NCBI RefSeq assembly: GCF_008727875.1
Contig: NZ_VTWS01000001.1
Span: 1,823,791-1,887,790, forward strand
Origin: Larkinella humicola
GTDB lineage: Bacteria > Bacteroidota > Bacteroidia > Cytophagales > Spirosomataceae
DNA: 64,000 nt
Direction: 5' to 3'
Positions 26,285 through 34,304 of this stretch are shown piece after piece. Numbering within the stretch: the stretch's first letter is position 1; each line of letters opens with the position of its first letter. Position numbers and translations under genes: made by a program. Under the pieces are notes generated by a model, which ran no database searches, was not told where the DNA came from, and saw only the letters and a list, made by a program, of their open reading frames with translations.

Positions 26285-28000
26285 ATGACCCCCATTCCTG
26301 TTAAAAACAACGGAAAAGAATTGTATACTTTCGATGCCATTGTCGTCGGTTCCGGCATCAGTGGTGGCTGGGCCGCCAAGGAACTCTGCGAGCAGGGCCT
26401 GAAAACGCTGGTGCTGGAACGGGGCCGGAACGTCGAGCACATCACCGACTACCCCACCTCCGAGAAAAACGCCTGGGAATTCCCGTACCGGCTTAGCACC
26501 GTGTTGCAGGACCGGCGGCAGAGTCCGGTTCAAAGCAGTTGTCCGGTCTATAACGAAGCCACCAAACATTTTTTTGTCAACGACCAGGAGCACCCCTACA
26601 TCCAGGAAAAACCGTTTTCCTGGATCCGGGGTTACCAGGTGGGCGGGCGGTCGCTCACCTGGGCGCGGCAGTGCTACCGGCTCGGCGAACTGGATTTTGA
26701 AGCCAATGCCAAAGACGGCATTGGCGTCGACTGGCCCATTCGCTACCGGGAAATTGAACCCTGGTACGATTACGTCGAGAAATTTATCGGCATCAGCGGT
26801 CAGGCCGAAGGACTCCCCCATTTACCAGACAGCCAGTTCTTGCCCCCCATGGAGCTGAACTGCGTGGAAACCCACCTGAAACAGCAGATTCGCCGTCACT
26901 ACAACGACCGGATTCTTACCATTGGCCGGGTTGCGAACCTCACGCGTGGCTGGAACGGGCGTGGCCCCTGCCAACACCGGAACCTATGCAACCGGGGCTG
27001 CCCATTCGGCGGGTATTTCAGCAGTAATTCGGGCACATTACCCGCAGCAGCTCATACGGGGAACCTGACGTTACGGCCGGATTCCATCGTCGCCGAAGTG
27101 CTGTATGACGAACACAAAAACCGGGCGACCGGCGTGCGGGTGATCGACGCCCACACGAACGAAGTGACCGATTATTTTGCCCGGATTATTTTCCTGAATG
27201 CCTCAACGATTGCCACAGCCTCGATTTTGCTGAACTCCGTTTCGAGCCGGTTTCCCAACGGACTGGGCAATTCGAGTGATCAGGTCGGGCGGAATCTGAT
27301 GGACCATTTCATGATGGGAGGGGCACAGGGCGAGTTTGAAGGCTTTCAGGATCAATACTATAGCGGTCGGAGACCCACCGGTTTTTACGTTCCCCGCTTC
27401 CGAAACATTAGTCCCGAGACCCGGAGCAAAGACTACCTGCGCGGGTTTGGCTACCAGGGCCGGGGCGAACGGGCCGAGTGGGGAGAGTTATACCGGGGCA
27501 CCAGCGGTTTTGGCGAATCGCTGAAAGCCACCCTCGCGAAGCCCGGCCCCTGGAACGTGGTGATGGGGGCCTGGGGCGAAACCCTCCCCTACGACGACAA
27601 CCGGGTGACCATTGATCCGGAGGAGCGCGACCAATGGGGCTTACCGCTCGTGCGAATTAATTTTAAGTACCGCGAAAACGAGATCAACATGCGATCTGAC
27701 ATTAAAAACAGCGCGGCAGAAATGCTCGAAAAAGCCGGCTTCAAAAAGGTGGAAAAATTCTATTTTGACCAGCCGCCGGGTTCTGCCATTCACGAAATGG
27801 GAACCGCCCGGATGGGCCGCGACCCCAAAACGTCGGTGCTCAATGCCTTCAACCAGATGCACGATGTCAAAAATGTGTATATTACCGACGGCAGTTGCAT
27901 GACTTCGTCGGCCTGCCAGAATCCGTCGCTGACCTACATGGCGCTGACGGCCCGCGCCTGCGCCCATGCGGTTTCTGAACTGAAGAAATTAAATCTGTAG
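26285..28000 (+). CDS. GMC family FAD oxidoreductase with C-x5-C-x3-C motif (second copy)
   Basis: A 571-residue protein from the ATG at 26285 (MTPIPVKNNGKELYTFDAIV); an upstream frame to 26198 only overlaps the small-subunit gene. VVGSGISGGWAAKEL binds FAD; HEMGTARMG and CQNPSLTYMALTARA mark the C-terminal GMC domain. CQHRNLCNRGC gives C229, C235 and C239, spaced as in the Fe-S-containing FAD glucose dehydrogenase. Overall closely similar to 18650-20362. The stop codon is followed directly by the ATG of the GT14 gene at 28001, so the two are co-transcribed. Confidence 0.9.
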   Translation: MTPIPVKNNGKELYTFDAIVVGSGISGGWAAKELCEQGLKTLVLERGRNVEHITDYPTSEKNAWEFPYRLSTVLQDRRQSPVQSSCPVYNEATKHFFVNDQEHPYIQEKPFSWIRGYQVGGRSLTWARQCYRLGELDFEANAKDGIGVDWPIRYREIEPWYDYVEKFIGISGQAEGLPHLPDSQFLPPMELNCVETHLKQQIRRHYNDRILTIGRVANLTRGWNGRGPCQHRNLCNRGCPFGGYFSSNSGTLPAAAHTGNLTLRPDSIVAEVLYDEHKNRATGVRVIDAHTNEVTDYFARIIFLNASTIATASILLNSVSSRFPNGLGNSSDQVGRNLMDHFMMGGAQGEFEGFQDQYYSGRRPTGFYVPRFRNISPETRSKDYLRGFGYQGRGERAEWGELYRGTSGFGESLKATLAKPGPWNVVMGAWGETLPYDDNRVTIDPEERDQWGLPLVRINFKYRENEINMRSDIKNSAAEMLEKAGFKKVEKFYFDQPPGSAIHEMGTARMGRDPKTSVLNAFNQMHDVKNVYITDGSCMTSSACQNPSLTYMALTARACAHAVSELKKLNL

Positions 28001-28867
28001 ATGATAGCGAACGACCGCCTGAAACTGGCCCATTTGATTCTGGCCCACGGACAACCCGAGCAACTCAGCCGCCTGATTCAGTCATTGCAGCACCCCAATG
28101 CGGATTTTTACATTCACATTGACGAAAAAACCGATCTGACGCCGTTCCTGAAAATGCGGAAAAACCTGAATGTTTTCTTCATCCGAAAACGGGAAAAGGT
28201 GTTTTGGGGAGCCTACAGCATTGTTCAGGCCACCCTGAACGGGTTTGAAGAAATCGTTGCTTCCGGCATTCCGTATGCCTACATCAATCTGCTGAGTGGC
28301 CAGGATTATCCGCTCAGACCGCCCGGTTTTATCCATGATTTTTTGAAAGAAAACGCCGGAACGCAGTTCATGGAGTTTTTGTCGGTGGATTACGAATGGC
28401 ACGAGGCTCTGCCCCGGGTGAAAAAATACCACCTCATCAATTATTCTTTTACCGGAAAATACGCGGTCGAAAAGCTGCTGAATGCGGTATTACCCAACCG
28501 GAAAGCGCCGGAAAACCTAACCTTTGTGGGTCGTTCTCAATGGTTTACGATTACTTTAGGCGCGGTTCGTTACATTTTGCTGTATCTCCGGGAACATCCG
28601 CAGGTCGTCCGCTTTTTTAAAATGACCTGGGGGGCCGACGAACTGATTTTTCAAACCATTCTGTATAATTCCGCTTTCAAACCGGCGATGCGCAACGAGA
28701 ACCTGCGCTACATCGACTGGTCGGAAGGAAACGCGAGCCCAAAAACGCTGACGGTGGCGGATGAAACCGCCCTGCGGAACTCCGGGAAGCTCTTCGCCCG
28801 AAAATTCAACAGCACGACGGAACCCGAAATCATGGACATTCTGGACGCTTCGTTGCTGAAACGCTGA
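28001..28867 (+). CDS. GT14-type beta-1,6-N-acetylglucosaminyltransferase (core-2/I-branching enzyme family)
   Basis: A 288-residue soluble protein. KLAHLILAHGQPEQLSRLI at the N-terminus, DFYIHIDEKTD, YAYINLLSGQDYPLRP and FKMTWGADELIFQTIL are the recurrent signatures of bacterial GT14/branch-type proteins. Known relatives move N-acetylglucosamine or xylose to form branches. It starts immediately after the GMC stop codon. A role in adding a side sugar to the EPS unit is inferred from location. Confidence 0.88.
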   Translation: MIANDRLKLAHLILAHGQPEQLSRLIQSLQHPNADFYIHIDEKTDLTPFLKMRKNLNVFFIRKREKVFWGAYSIVQATLNGFEEIVASGIPYAYINLLSGQDYPLRPPGFIHDFLKENAGTQFMEFLSVDYEWHEALPRVKKYHLINYSFTGKYAVEKLLNAVLPNRKAPENLTFVGRSQWFTITLGAVRYILLYLREHPQVVRFFKMTWGADELIFQTILYNSAFKPAMRNENLRYIDWSEGNASPKTLTVADETALRNSGKLFARKFNSTTEPEIMDILDASLLKR

Positions 28868-28872
28868 CGTAT

Positions 28873-29493
28873 TCAGACCTGAACCGCCGGTTTTGTCCAC
28901 GTTTTTTCGACCGGGTCATACTGCTTCAGCAAGCGGGCCGGATTGCCACCTACCACGGAATACGGCGGAACGTTCCGCGTCACGACACTTCCCCCCGCCA
29001 CCACCGAATGCCGACCGATGGTGACCCCCGCCGTAATGACGGCATTGGCGCCAATCCAGCATTCATCTTCAATCACAATTGGCCGGGTAACGACGGGCTG
29101 CTCCCGAATCGACCGGCTCACGTCTTCGTAGGAATGGTTCAGGCCCGACAGTACGACGTGCTGGGCAATGATCACATCCGTCCCGATCGTCACCGGCCCG
29201 ATCACCACCGACCCAATGCCGACCGTACACCGATCCCCAATCAAAACCGGTCCCACACCGTTGTTGATCACACTGAATGCTTCGATCACACTGTGCGAAC
29301 CCAGCGCGAAGGGGCTGAAAGGCAGCACATCGAGCCGCACCGACGACCGGATCATCGACGTCCGGTGCCGTTTGTGAATGAACGGATTCACGAACCAGCT
29401 CACCCACCGCCGGGGCCGGGCCTCATGCCGGGGGATCAACAGCCAGTGGATCAGGTGTTTTAGCCGGGGGTTGCGGTCGATGAACGCTTTCAT
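28873..29493 (-). CDS. Hexapeptide-repeat (left-handed beta-helix) acyltransferase
   Basis: A 206-residue protein whose residues 60-190 are hexapeptide repeats (VLIGDRCTVGIGSVVIGPVT; IVIEDECWIGANAVITAGVT; VVAGGSVVTRNVPPYSVVGG), as in serine, sugar and maltose O-acetyltransferases. The catalytic-type His is in SGLNHSYED. It ends five bases from the convergent GT14 gene and lies downstream of the GT4 gene on the minus strand. It probably acetylates a sugar in the EPS precursor. Confidence 0.9.
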   Translation of the reverse strand: MKAFIDRNPRLKHLIHWLLIPRHEARPRRWVSWFVNPFIHKRHRTSMIRSSVRLDVLPFSPFALGSHSVIEAFSVINNGVGPVLIGDRCTVGIGSVVIGPVTIGTDVIIAQHVVLSGLNHSYEDVSRSIREQPVVTRPIVIEDECWIGANAVITAGVTIGRHSVVAGGSVVTRNVPPYSVVGGNPARLLKQYDPVEKTWTKPAVQV

Positions 29494-29511
29494 ACGGTTT
29501 TCAGAAACGAA

Positions 29512-30735
29512 TCAGATGGTTTGGGGCTGAGAGACAAGCAGTTGATCAATGGCATCGGTTAAGGCCCCCACCGAATTGGCCCAGGTATGCTCCCAGGCAA
29601 AGGCAATCCGTTCGTCGGGCGACGACAGGATTTTACCATTCAGAACGTCGGCGATGCGGGCAACAAATTGCTCTGCGTTTTCGGCCAGGTAAACGTGTTG
29701 ATCAAACAACGCCATCGTTTCCGTTTTACCGGCAACGACCGGTTTTCCCATCGCCAGGTATTCGTCAATTTTGCGCGGATAATTCCCGATGGTCACTTCG
29801 TTCAGGACCTGTGGATTGATCAATACGTCCATAGCCGCCAGATAGGCCGGAATCTGATGGGGCGATTTGGAGCCCAGAAACGTCACATTGGGCAGGGCTT
29901 TCAACCGTTCGGTGGGGAACGAGTCGTCGGTGGCGCCAATCAGAACCACCTGCCAGTCAGGCCGTTGGCGAGCTACGGTTTCGATCAGACCACCATCCAG
30001 CCGCAAACCGGTGAGCGCGCCGGCGTAGCCAATGCGGGGATAAGGAATCGCAGCCATGTCGGCCGGTATTTCGTGGATGGCCGCCGGATCGAACATTTTC
30101 AGGTCGCAGCCCTGCCCCACATACACCGAACGCGGGTTGTACCGGGCCGCCTGGTTGGCGAGGTAGAGCGAATTACTGGCCACCAGATCGACCTTACTCA
30201 TCAGCAGCGGTTCCAGCCGTTCGCCGTGCCGCTTCCAGAAATCGACCGCCAAAAAATTGTCCCGCAGGTAATAGACATAGACCGCCGGTTTGAGCAATTC
30301 CTTCAGGTAAAAGCCCTGAAGCATGTCGTTGTCATTGATCAGAACAAAGGATTTCCAACCTAACTCCTTTACGGCCAGCTTGATTTCGTTCGACAAAACC
30401 GTGCCGTTGTAGCGGTTGGCCCAATCGTAGAGGGGCGTGTCGGGCAACCAGTTAAAGGAGCCCAGCAACGATTGGGGCGACAACACCCAGAGGTTCGGTT
30501 CGGCCTGAAACAGGTGTTTGCCCTGGTTTTCGGCCACAAATTCGTCGCGTCGCTGCGCCCGGCCCGATTTTTTGGAAAGCCGCGCCGACCAGTCCAGCGG
30601 TTCGTTGACAAACAGCACCGAATGGTGTTCGGACAAGGTTCGGGCCATGTCCCGAATGTTGCTGCCCAACTGCTTTTCCTCCCAGGGCTGCCGGGATGTG
30701 ATGACAAAATTCGTTCTGCCAGACAACTTATTCAT
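29512..30735 (-). CDS. GT4-like glycosyltransferase
   Basis: A 407-residue protein with the two-Rossmann (GT-B) layout. The C-terminal half has PRIGYAGALTGLRLDGGLIE, VVLIGATDDSFPTE, NVTFLGSKSPHQIPAYLAAM, DVLINPQVLNEVTIGNYPRK and DEYLAMGKPVVAGKT, typical of GT4/GT1-like enzymes with the nucleotide-sugar-binding Glu replaced or displaced in the last motif. No signal peptide. It is transcribed toward the acetyltransferase gene, 18 bases away, and away from the TolC-like gene. Confidence 0.88.
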   Translation of the reverse strand: MNKLSGRTNFVITSRQPWEEKQLGSNIRDMARTLSEHHSVLFVNEPLDWSARLSKKSGRAQRRDEFVAENQGKHLFQAEPNLWVLSPQSLLGSFNWLPDTPLYDWANRYNGTVLSNEIKLAVKELGWKSFVLINDNDMLQGFYLKELLKPAVYVYYLRDNFLAVDFWKRHGERLEPLLMSKVDLVASNSLYLANQAARYNPRSVYVGQGCDLKMFDPAAIHEIPADMAAIPYPRIGYAGALTGLRLDGGLIETVARQRPDWQVVLIGATDDSFPTERLKALPNVTFLGSKSPHQIPAYLAAMDVLINPQVLNEVTIGNYPRKIDEYLAMGKPVVAGKTETMALFDQHVYLAENAEQFVARIADVLNGKILSSPDERIAFAWEHTWANSVGALTDAIDQLLVSQPQTI

Positions 30736-30785
30736 GATTCTGAAGGATACCTGATTAGACTTTCTCGATGATCTTTAGTTTTGAC

Positions 30786-30882
30786 ATTTGCTTCTGCCCC
30801 TAAATCCCCTAAAGGGGGCTTGGTCGTCGAATTGCCCAGATGCAAAAATTCCACTCTAGGGGATTTAGGGGCAGAAGCAAAT
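30786..30882. repeat. 26-bp perfect inverted repeat
   Basis: Arms 30786-30811 and 30857-30882 are perfect complements (arm begins ATTTGCTTCTGCCCCTAAAT) with a 45-base spacer containing AAAGGGGGC. The CCCTAAATCCCCTAAAGGGG type of sequence is common in Bacteroidota intergenic regions. It could be a terminator-like fold or a small mobile-repeat remnant. Confidence 0.75.
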
Positions 30883-30893
30883 AATCTTTAATT

Positions 30894-30904
30894 GTGTCTG
30901 ATAA
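30894..30904 (+). promoter_or_regulatory. EPS-locus motif, copy B (GTGTCTGATAA)
   Basis: Shares TGTCTGATAA with copy A. It is 296 bases upstream of the TolC-like gene and 159 bases upstream of the divergent GT4 gene. Confidence 0.4.
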
Positions 30905-30986
30905 ACAACATCTTCACCAATCTCTTTCCCGGAAGGACAGAGCAAATAGTATGCTTGATTTTCAGGAGACTTGCGCGCCTGAATAT

Positions 30987-30997
30987 TTGTCTGATAA
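30987..30997 (+). promoter_or_regulatory. EPS-locus motif TTGTCTGATAA, copy C
   Basis: TTGTCTGATAA within TTTGTCTGATAATTTAA, nearly identical in its flanks to copy A. It is 203 bases upstream of the TolC-like gene and 93 bases from copy B, on the same strand. Confidence 0.5.
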
Positions 30998-31154
30998 TTT
31001 AAACTGGAACAGGCTCAAATCATTTTCGAAATAAATATTACCGGGGTCACTCTGCGTGTATACGCAGAACCATTCCCTTACAATATAAAGAAAAACAATT
31101 AGTTAACAGAAATCCCTACTTTATGCTTGCGGATGTAATACAAATCCCGCAACC

Positions 31155-31189
31155 ACAGAATGGTACTGTTTTTGCTACCAGTATTCTGT
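31155..31189 (+). promoter_or_regulatory. Bulged hairpin immediately upstream of the TolC-like gene
   Basis: ACAGAAT (31155-31161) pairs with ATTCTGT (31183-31189), and GGTA with TACC inside it, leaving a three-base bulge. It ends 10 bases before the ATG at 31200 and could hide the ribosome-binding region. Confidence 0.35.
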
Positions 31190-31199
31190 TAATTATACC

Positions 31200-32045
31200 A
31201 TGCGACCTTCTACCGGCCGATCCTTCGTGATGACATCCAGATTATTAAATTTAGTATTCAATACACATCGAAAGGGTATCATATTGCCTTTCTTATGTCT
31301 ATTTATACACCCTCTGCTTTTCGGTCAAACGACGGTTCCCACCACCCAAACGCCCGCTGGTCAGGCCGTTTCGGCACCGAATGATACCCTCTACCTCGAC
31401 ATTACCCAGGACCTGTCCACACAACTGCTGCCTTTTGAAGAAATCTACAAACTGGCCCTCGCCCGCTCTCCGCTGATCCGGCTGGAAAATGAGTCCATCA
31501 TTACCCAAAATGCGGATTACAAACTTTCTAAAATACAGATTCTGGAGTCGGCAACCGGTTTTACCAATTATTCCTTTGGAAACCAGGCCATTCTATCGAA
31601 TACCTCCTTCGGGGCCGATGCGCTGGGACAGATTGCCAATGGCTACCGGACGGGCGTCGGGCTTCAGATCAGTCTGTATGACCTGTTTGGCAGAGGTCAC
31701 AAAATCCGGCAGGCCCGCGCTAATTATCAGTCAGCCGTAATCAAAAAAGAAATCGCAGAGCTGCAATTAAAAAAAGACCTGGTTACCATTTATCAGGATT
31801 TGATGACCTCGCAGCGGGTGTTAAAAATCCGGATTCAGGACGAACAGGCGGCTTTTGCGGTTTACCGGATTGCCGAAGCCGACTCTCAACAGGGGCGCAT
31901 CGATCCGAAAAGTATGGCCACGGCTAGCAATGGCTATGCCCAAACAAAGTCCATTGCCGAACAGGCACGAGGTGAATTCCTGAAAAACGTCTTCTACCTC
32001 GAAGCAACAGTGGGTGTTCCGATTCAACAGCTAAAACGTAAATAA
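31200..32045 (+). CDS. Half-length TolC/OEP-like outer membrane protein
   Basis: A 281-residue protein with a hydrophobic leader (GIILPFLCLFIHPLLFGQ); the start may be 31200 or the in-frame ATG at 31230. The mature part has the TolC pattern: LPFEEIYKLALARSPLIRLE near residue 77, a long helix, a beta strand pair (YRTGVGLQISLYDLFGRGHK), then a helix with KKEIAELQLKKDLVTIYQDL. Full TolC proteins contain two such repeats and about 450 residues; this has one. It precedes the chain-length gene by 14 bases, in the place where a Wza outer membrane exporter is usually found. Confidence 0.8.
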   Translation: MRPSTGRSFVMTSRLLNLVFNTHRKGIILPFLCLFIHPLLFGQTTVPTTQTPAGQAVSAPNDTLYLDITQDLSTQLLPFEEIYKLALARSPLIRLENESIITQNADYKLSKIQILESATGFTNYSFGNQAILSNTSFGADALGQIANGYRTGVGLQISLYDLFGRGHKIRQARANYQSAVIKKEIAELQLKKDLVTIYQDLMTSQRVLKIRIQDEQAAFAVYRIAEADSQQGRIDPKSMATASNGYAQTKSIAEQARGEFLKNVFYLEATVGVPIQQLKRK

Positions 32046-32059
32046 CTTCACTCTCATCA

Positions 32060-34288
32060 ATGACACCACGGGTCTTCCTGCGTCTATTAAAACAGCATGC
32101 GCTCTGGTTTATTCTGATTCCTGTTCTGACGGCGGGTTCAGTCTATTTTTTTACGAAAGATGACCCCCGGGTTTTTAAATCCCAGGCAACGCTCTACACG
32201 GGGCTGGCGTCCGGCTATTCGCTGCTTTCGGATCAGCAGGCCGGTTTTATCGACCACTCAGCGGCTGCTTTTGAAAACTTGCTGACTACCCTCAACTCCA
32301 AGGAAACCCTGCGTCAGATTGGGGTGGATTTGCTGACCCGACACCTGCCGCTCGACAAGCCGGACGGAAAAATCCAGTCACTGCCCGCTTTCCAGGAACT
32401 TCGTCTGCACATCCCAGAACCCTTGCGGCTCTCCCTCACTAAAAACGCGGATGAGGCTACATTGCACGCCCGGATCGACAGCCTCTCGCGCAGTTCCACG
32501 GACAATCCCGTACAATACATCCTGCTGAAATCGTACGCCTACTGTTCGATTTCGACGATTGGCAAAAAACTGAAAGCCACCCGCCGTAGCCCCAGCGACA
32601 TGCTCGATCTGGAGTATGAATCGTATGATCCCGCCATAGCGCAGCAAACCCTGAGTTATGCCATTGCCATTCTGAACAAACGGTATACGACTCTGAAAAC
32701 CGCCGAAACGAACTCGGTCGTCAGTTACTACGAAGAACAAGCGAAAGCGTCGAAGAAGCGGTTGGATGATGCCGAAAACAAACTTAGGGCCTTCAGTGTC
32801 CAGCATAAATTGCTGAACTTCGAGGAGGAGTCGAAAAACGTCGCGGCTTCACGGGAGCTGTTTTCCGGCGACTACAACAAGGAGCTGATGACCAACAAAG
32901 CCGCCAAGGCTTCCATGGATGCACTCAACAAGCGTTTGGGACAACTGGGTCCGATGTTGCTCGCCAGCAGTGATCTGAAAGCGAAACAGGCCGAGTTGAC
33001 TGATGCCCAGAATCAGTTGGTCAACGCACAGGCGTATGGACAGCCGCAAAACGTCGTTACCCGTTTGCAAACCCGGGTCGAGCAGGCATCGGAAGCCCTG
33101 AAAGTAACCGCCCGCAACTACACGGCGGCTGAAAGTACGCCCGAATCCATTCCGCAACGTACGCTGCTGAACGAGTGGCTCGAGAAAGTCATCGACTTTG
33201 AGGAATCGTCGGCCCGGCTTGAGGTATACAAAGCCCGCATGGGTGAATACCAGACCAAAACGGATGAATACAGCCCACTGGAATCCGAACTGCGGCAGTT
33301 GAATCGGGATTTAACGTTGGCAGAAAAAGATTACCTGACTTCGGTTCAGTATCTGAATCAGGCCATTACACACCGCCAGGACATCTCAGTGGATGGCGCG
33401 CTGACTACGCTGGATGCGCCCAACTTTCCGTACGATGCGCAATCCAAACGGTGGCTCTTTATTGCGCTCGGCTTCGGCGTGGGCTTGTTCATTGCCCTGC
33501 TGTTGACCGCCATCCGGTTCTGGATCGACCGCCGGATCAGTTCGCCGGAGCAGGCCGAGTCGCTGATCGGGCGACCCGTTGCCGCTGTTTTCCCGAAGGT
33601 GAGCAAGTTCACGATCGACTCCAAAGCCGGCCGAACGGCCCTGAGCATGTTCGAGCAGTTGTGCAATGCGATCAATTTCGAGATCATCAAAACCACCGCG
33701 ACAAAACCGTATCCGCCCCTGATCACGCTGTTCAGTGTGCGCTCAAAACAGGGAAAAACCTGGGTGGCCAACAGCCTCGGCCGGATGTATGCCGAAGCCG
33801 GCCAGCAGGTTGCCTATTGTTATCCGCGCCTGAACGACGAGCAGCAGAAAGTGGAGCAGGAAGGCGTTACGTTTTTTCCCTACACCCGGCGCTCGGACCT
33901 GATGAATGTCACGGAAATTGAGTACCTGTTCGACGAACAAACCAAATTCGATGCTTCTCAATTCGACCGGATTATTCTGGAAATACCGGCGCTCATTAGC
34001 AGTCCGATCCCGGTTTATCTGATCGACCAAAGCACGGTTTCGATTCTGGTGACGGACGTCAACAGCATTTGGGCCCGAACAGAGCGGAAAGTGCTGGAGA
34101 TGTACCTGAAAATTGCCACTCACACGGTCGTAACGGTTTTGAACCGGGTCGACGGCAGTTACATCGACGCCCCCAGCAAGGCCGATGCCCAGCAAAGACC
34201 GGTTCAGCCCGAACACTCACTGGAGGTACAGCGCACCCTCCGTTCATTGGAAAACCAGCGGACGCTTCAATACGGAAAACTATCGTAG
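32060..34288 (+). CDS. Polysaccharide co-polymerase (Wzz/GumC type) with degenerate BY-kinase domain
   Basis: A 742-residue inner-membrane protein. A membrane helix at about 14-32 (WFILIPVLTAGSVYFF) and another at about 468-490 flank a long periplasmic region with coiled-coil stretches (220-430). The cytosolic C-terminal 250 residues resemble a bacterial tyrosine kinase, but Walker A is SVRSKQGKTW (about 557-567), the A' Asp motif is replaced by VAYCYPRLND, the Walker B-like line is FDRIILEIPA with Glu for Asp, and no Tyr cluster ends the protein. It probably sets chain length and couples export without normal kinase activity. The flippase gene follows after 16 bases. Confidence 0.87.
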   Translation: MTPRVFLRLLKQHALWFILIPVLTAGSVYFFTKDDPRVFKSQATLYTGLASGYSLLSDQQAGFIDHSAAAFENLLTTLNSKETLRQIGVDLLTRHLPLDKPDGKIQSLPAFQELRLHIPEPLRLSLTKNADEATLHARIDSLSRSSTDNPVQYILLKSYAYCSISTIGKKLKATRRSPSDMLDLEYESYDPAIAQQTLSYAIAILNKRYTTLKTAETNSVVSYYEEQAKASKKRLDDAENKLRAFSVQHKLLNFEEESKNVAASRELFSGDYNKELMTNKAAKASMDALNKRLGQLGPMLLASSDLKAKQAELTDAQNQLVNAQAYGQPQNVVTRLQTRVEQASEALKVTARNYTAAESTPESIPQRTLLNEWLEKVIDFEESSARLEVYKARMGEYQTKTDEYSPLESELRQLNRDLTLAEKDYLTSVQYLNQAITHRQDISVDGALTTLDAPNFPYDAQSKRWLFIALGFGVGLFIALLLTAIRFWIDRRISSPEQAESLIGRPVAAVFPKVSKFTIDSKAGRTALSMFEQLCNAINFEIIKTTATKPYPPLITLFSVRSKQGKTWVANSLGRMYAEAGQQVAYCYPRLNDEQQKVEQEGVTFFPYTRRSDLMNVTEIEYLFDEQTKFDASQFDRIILEIPALISSPIPVYLIDQSTVSILVTDVNSIWARTERKVLEMYLKIATHTVVTVLNRVDGSYIDAPSKADAQQRPVQPEHSLEVQRTLRSLENQRTLQYGKLS

Positions 34289-34304
34289 CCGATTTTAAAG
34301 GAAC

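Larger units (their letters stand above)
30736..31199. other. 464-base divergent intergenic region with repeat and two EPS motifs
   Basis: Holds a 26-bp inverted repeat (30786-30882), two copies of the TGTCTGATAA motif (30894-30904 and 30987-30997), a small palindrome TCTGCG-TGTATA-CGCAGA near 31052-31069, and a bulged hairpin at 31155-31189 directly before the TolC-like gene. Likely the control region for both the GT4 gene and the central EPS operon. Confidence 0.6.
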
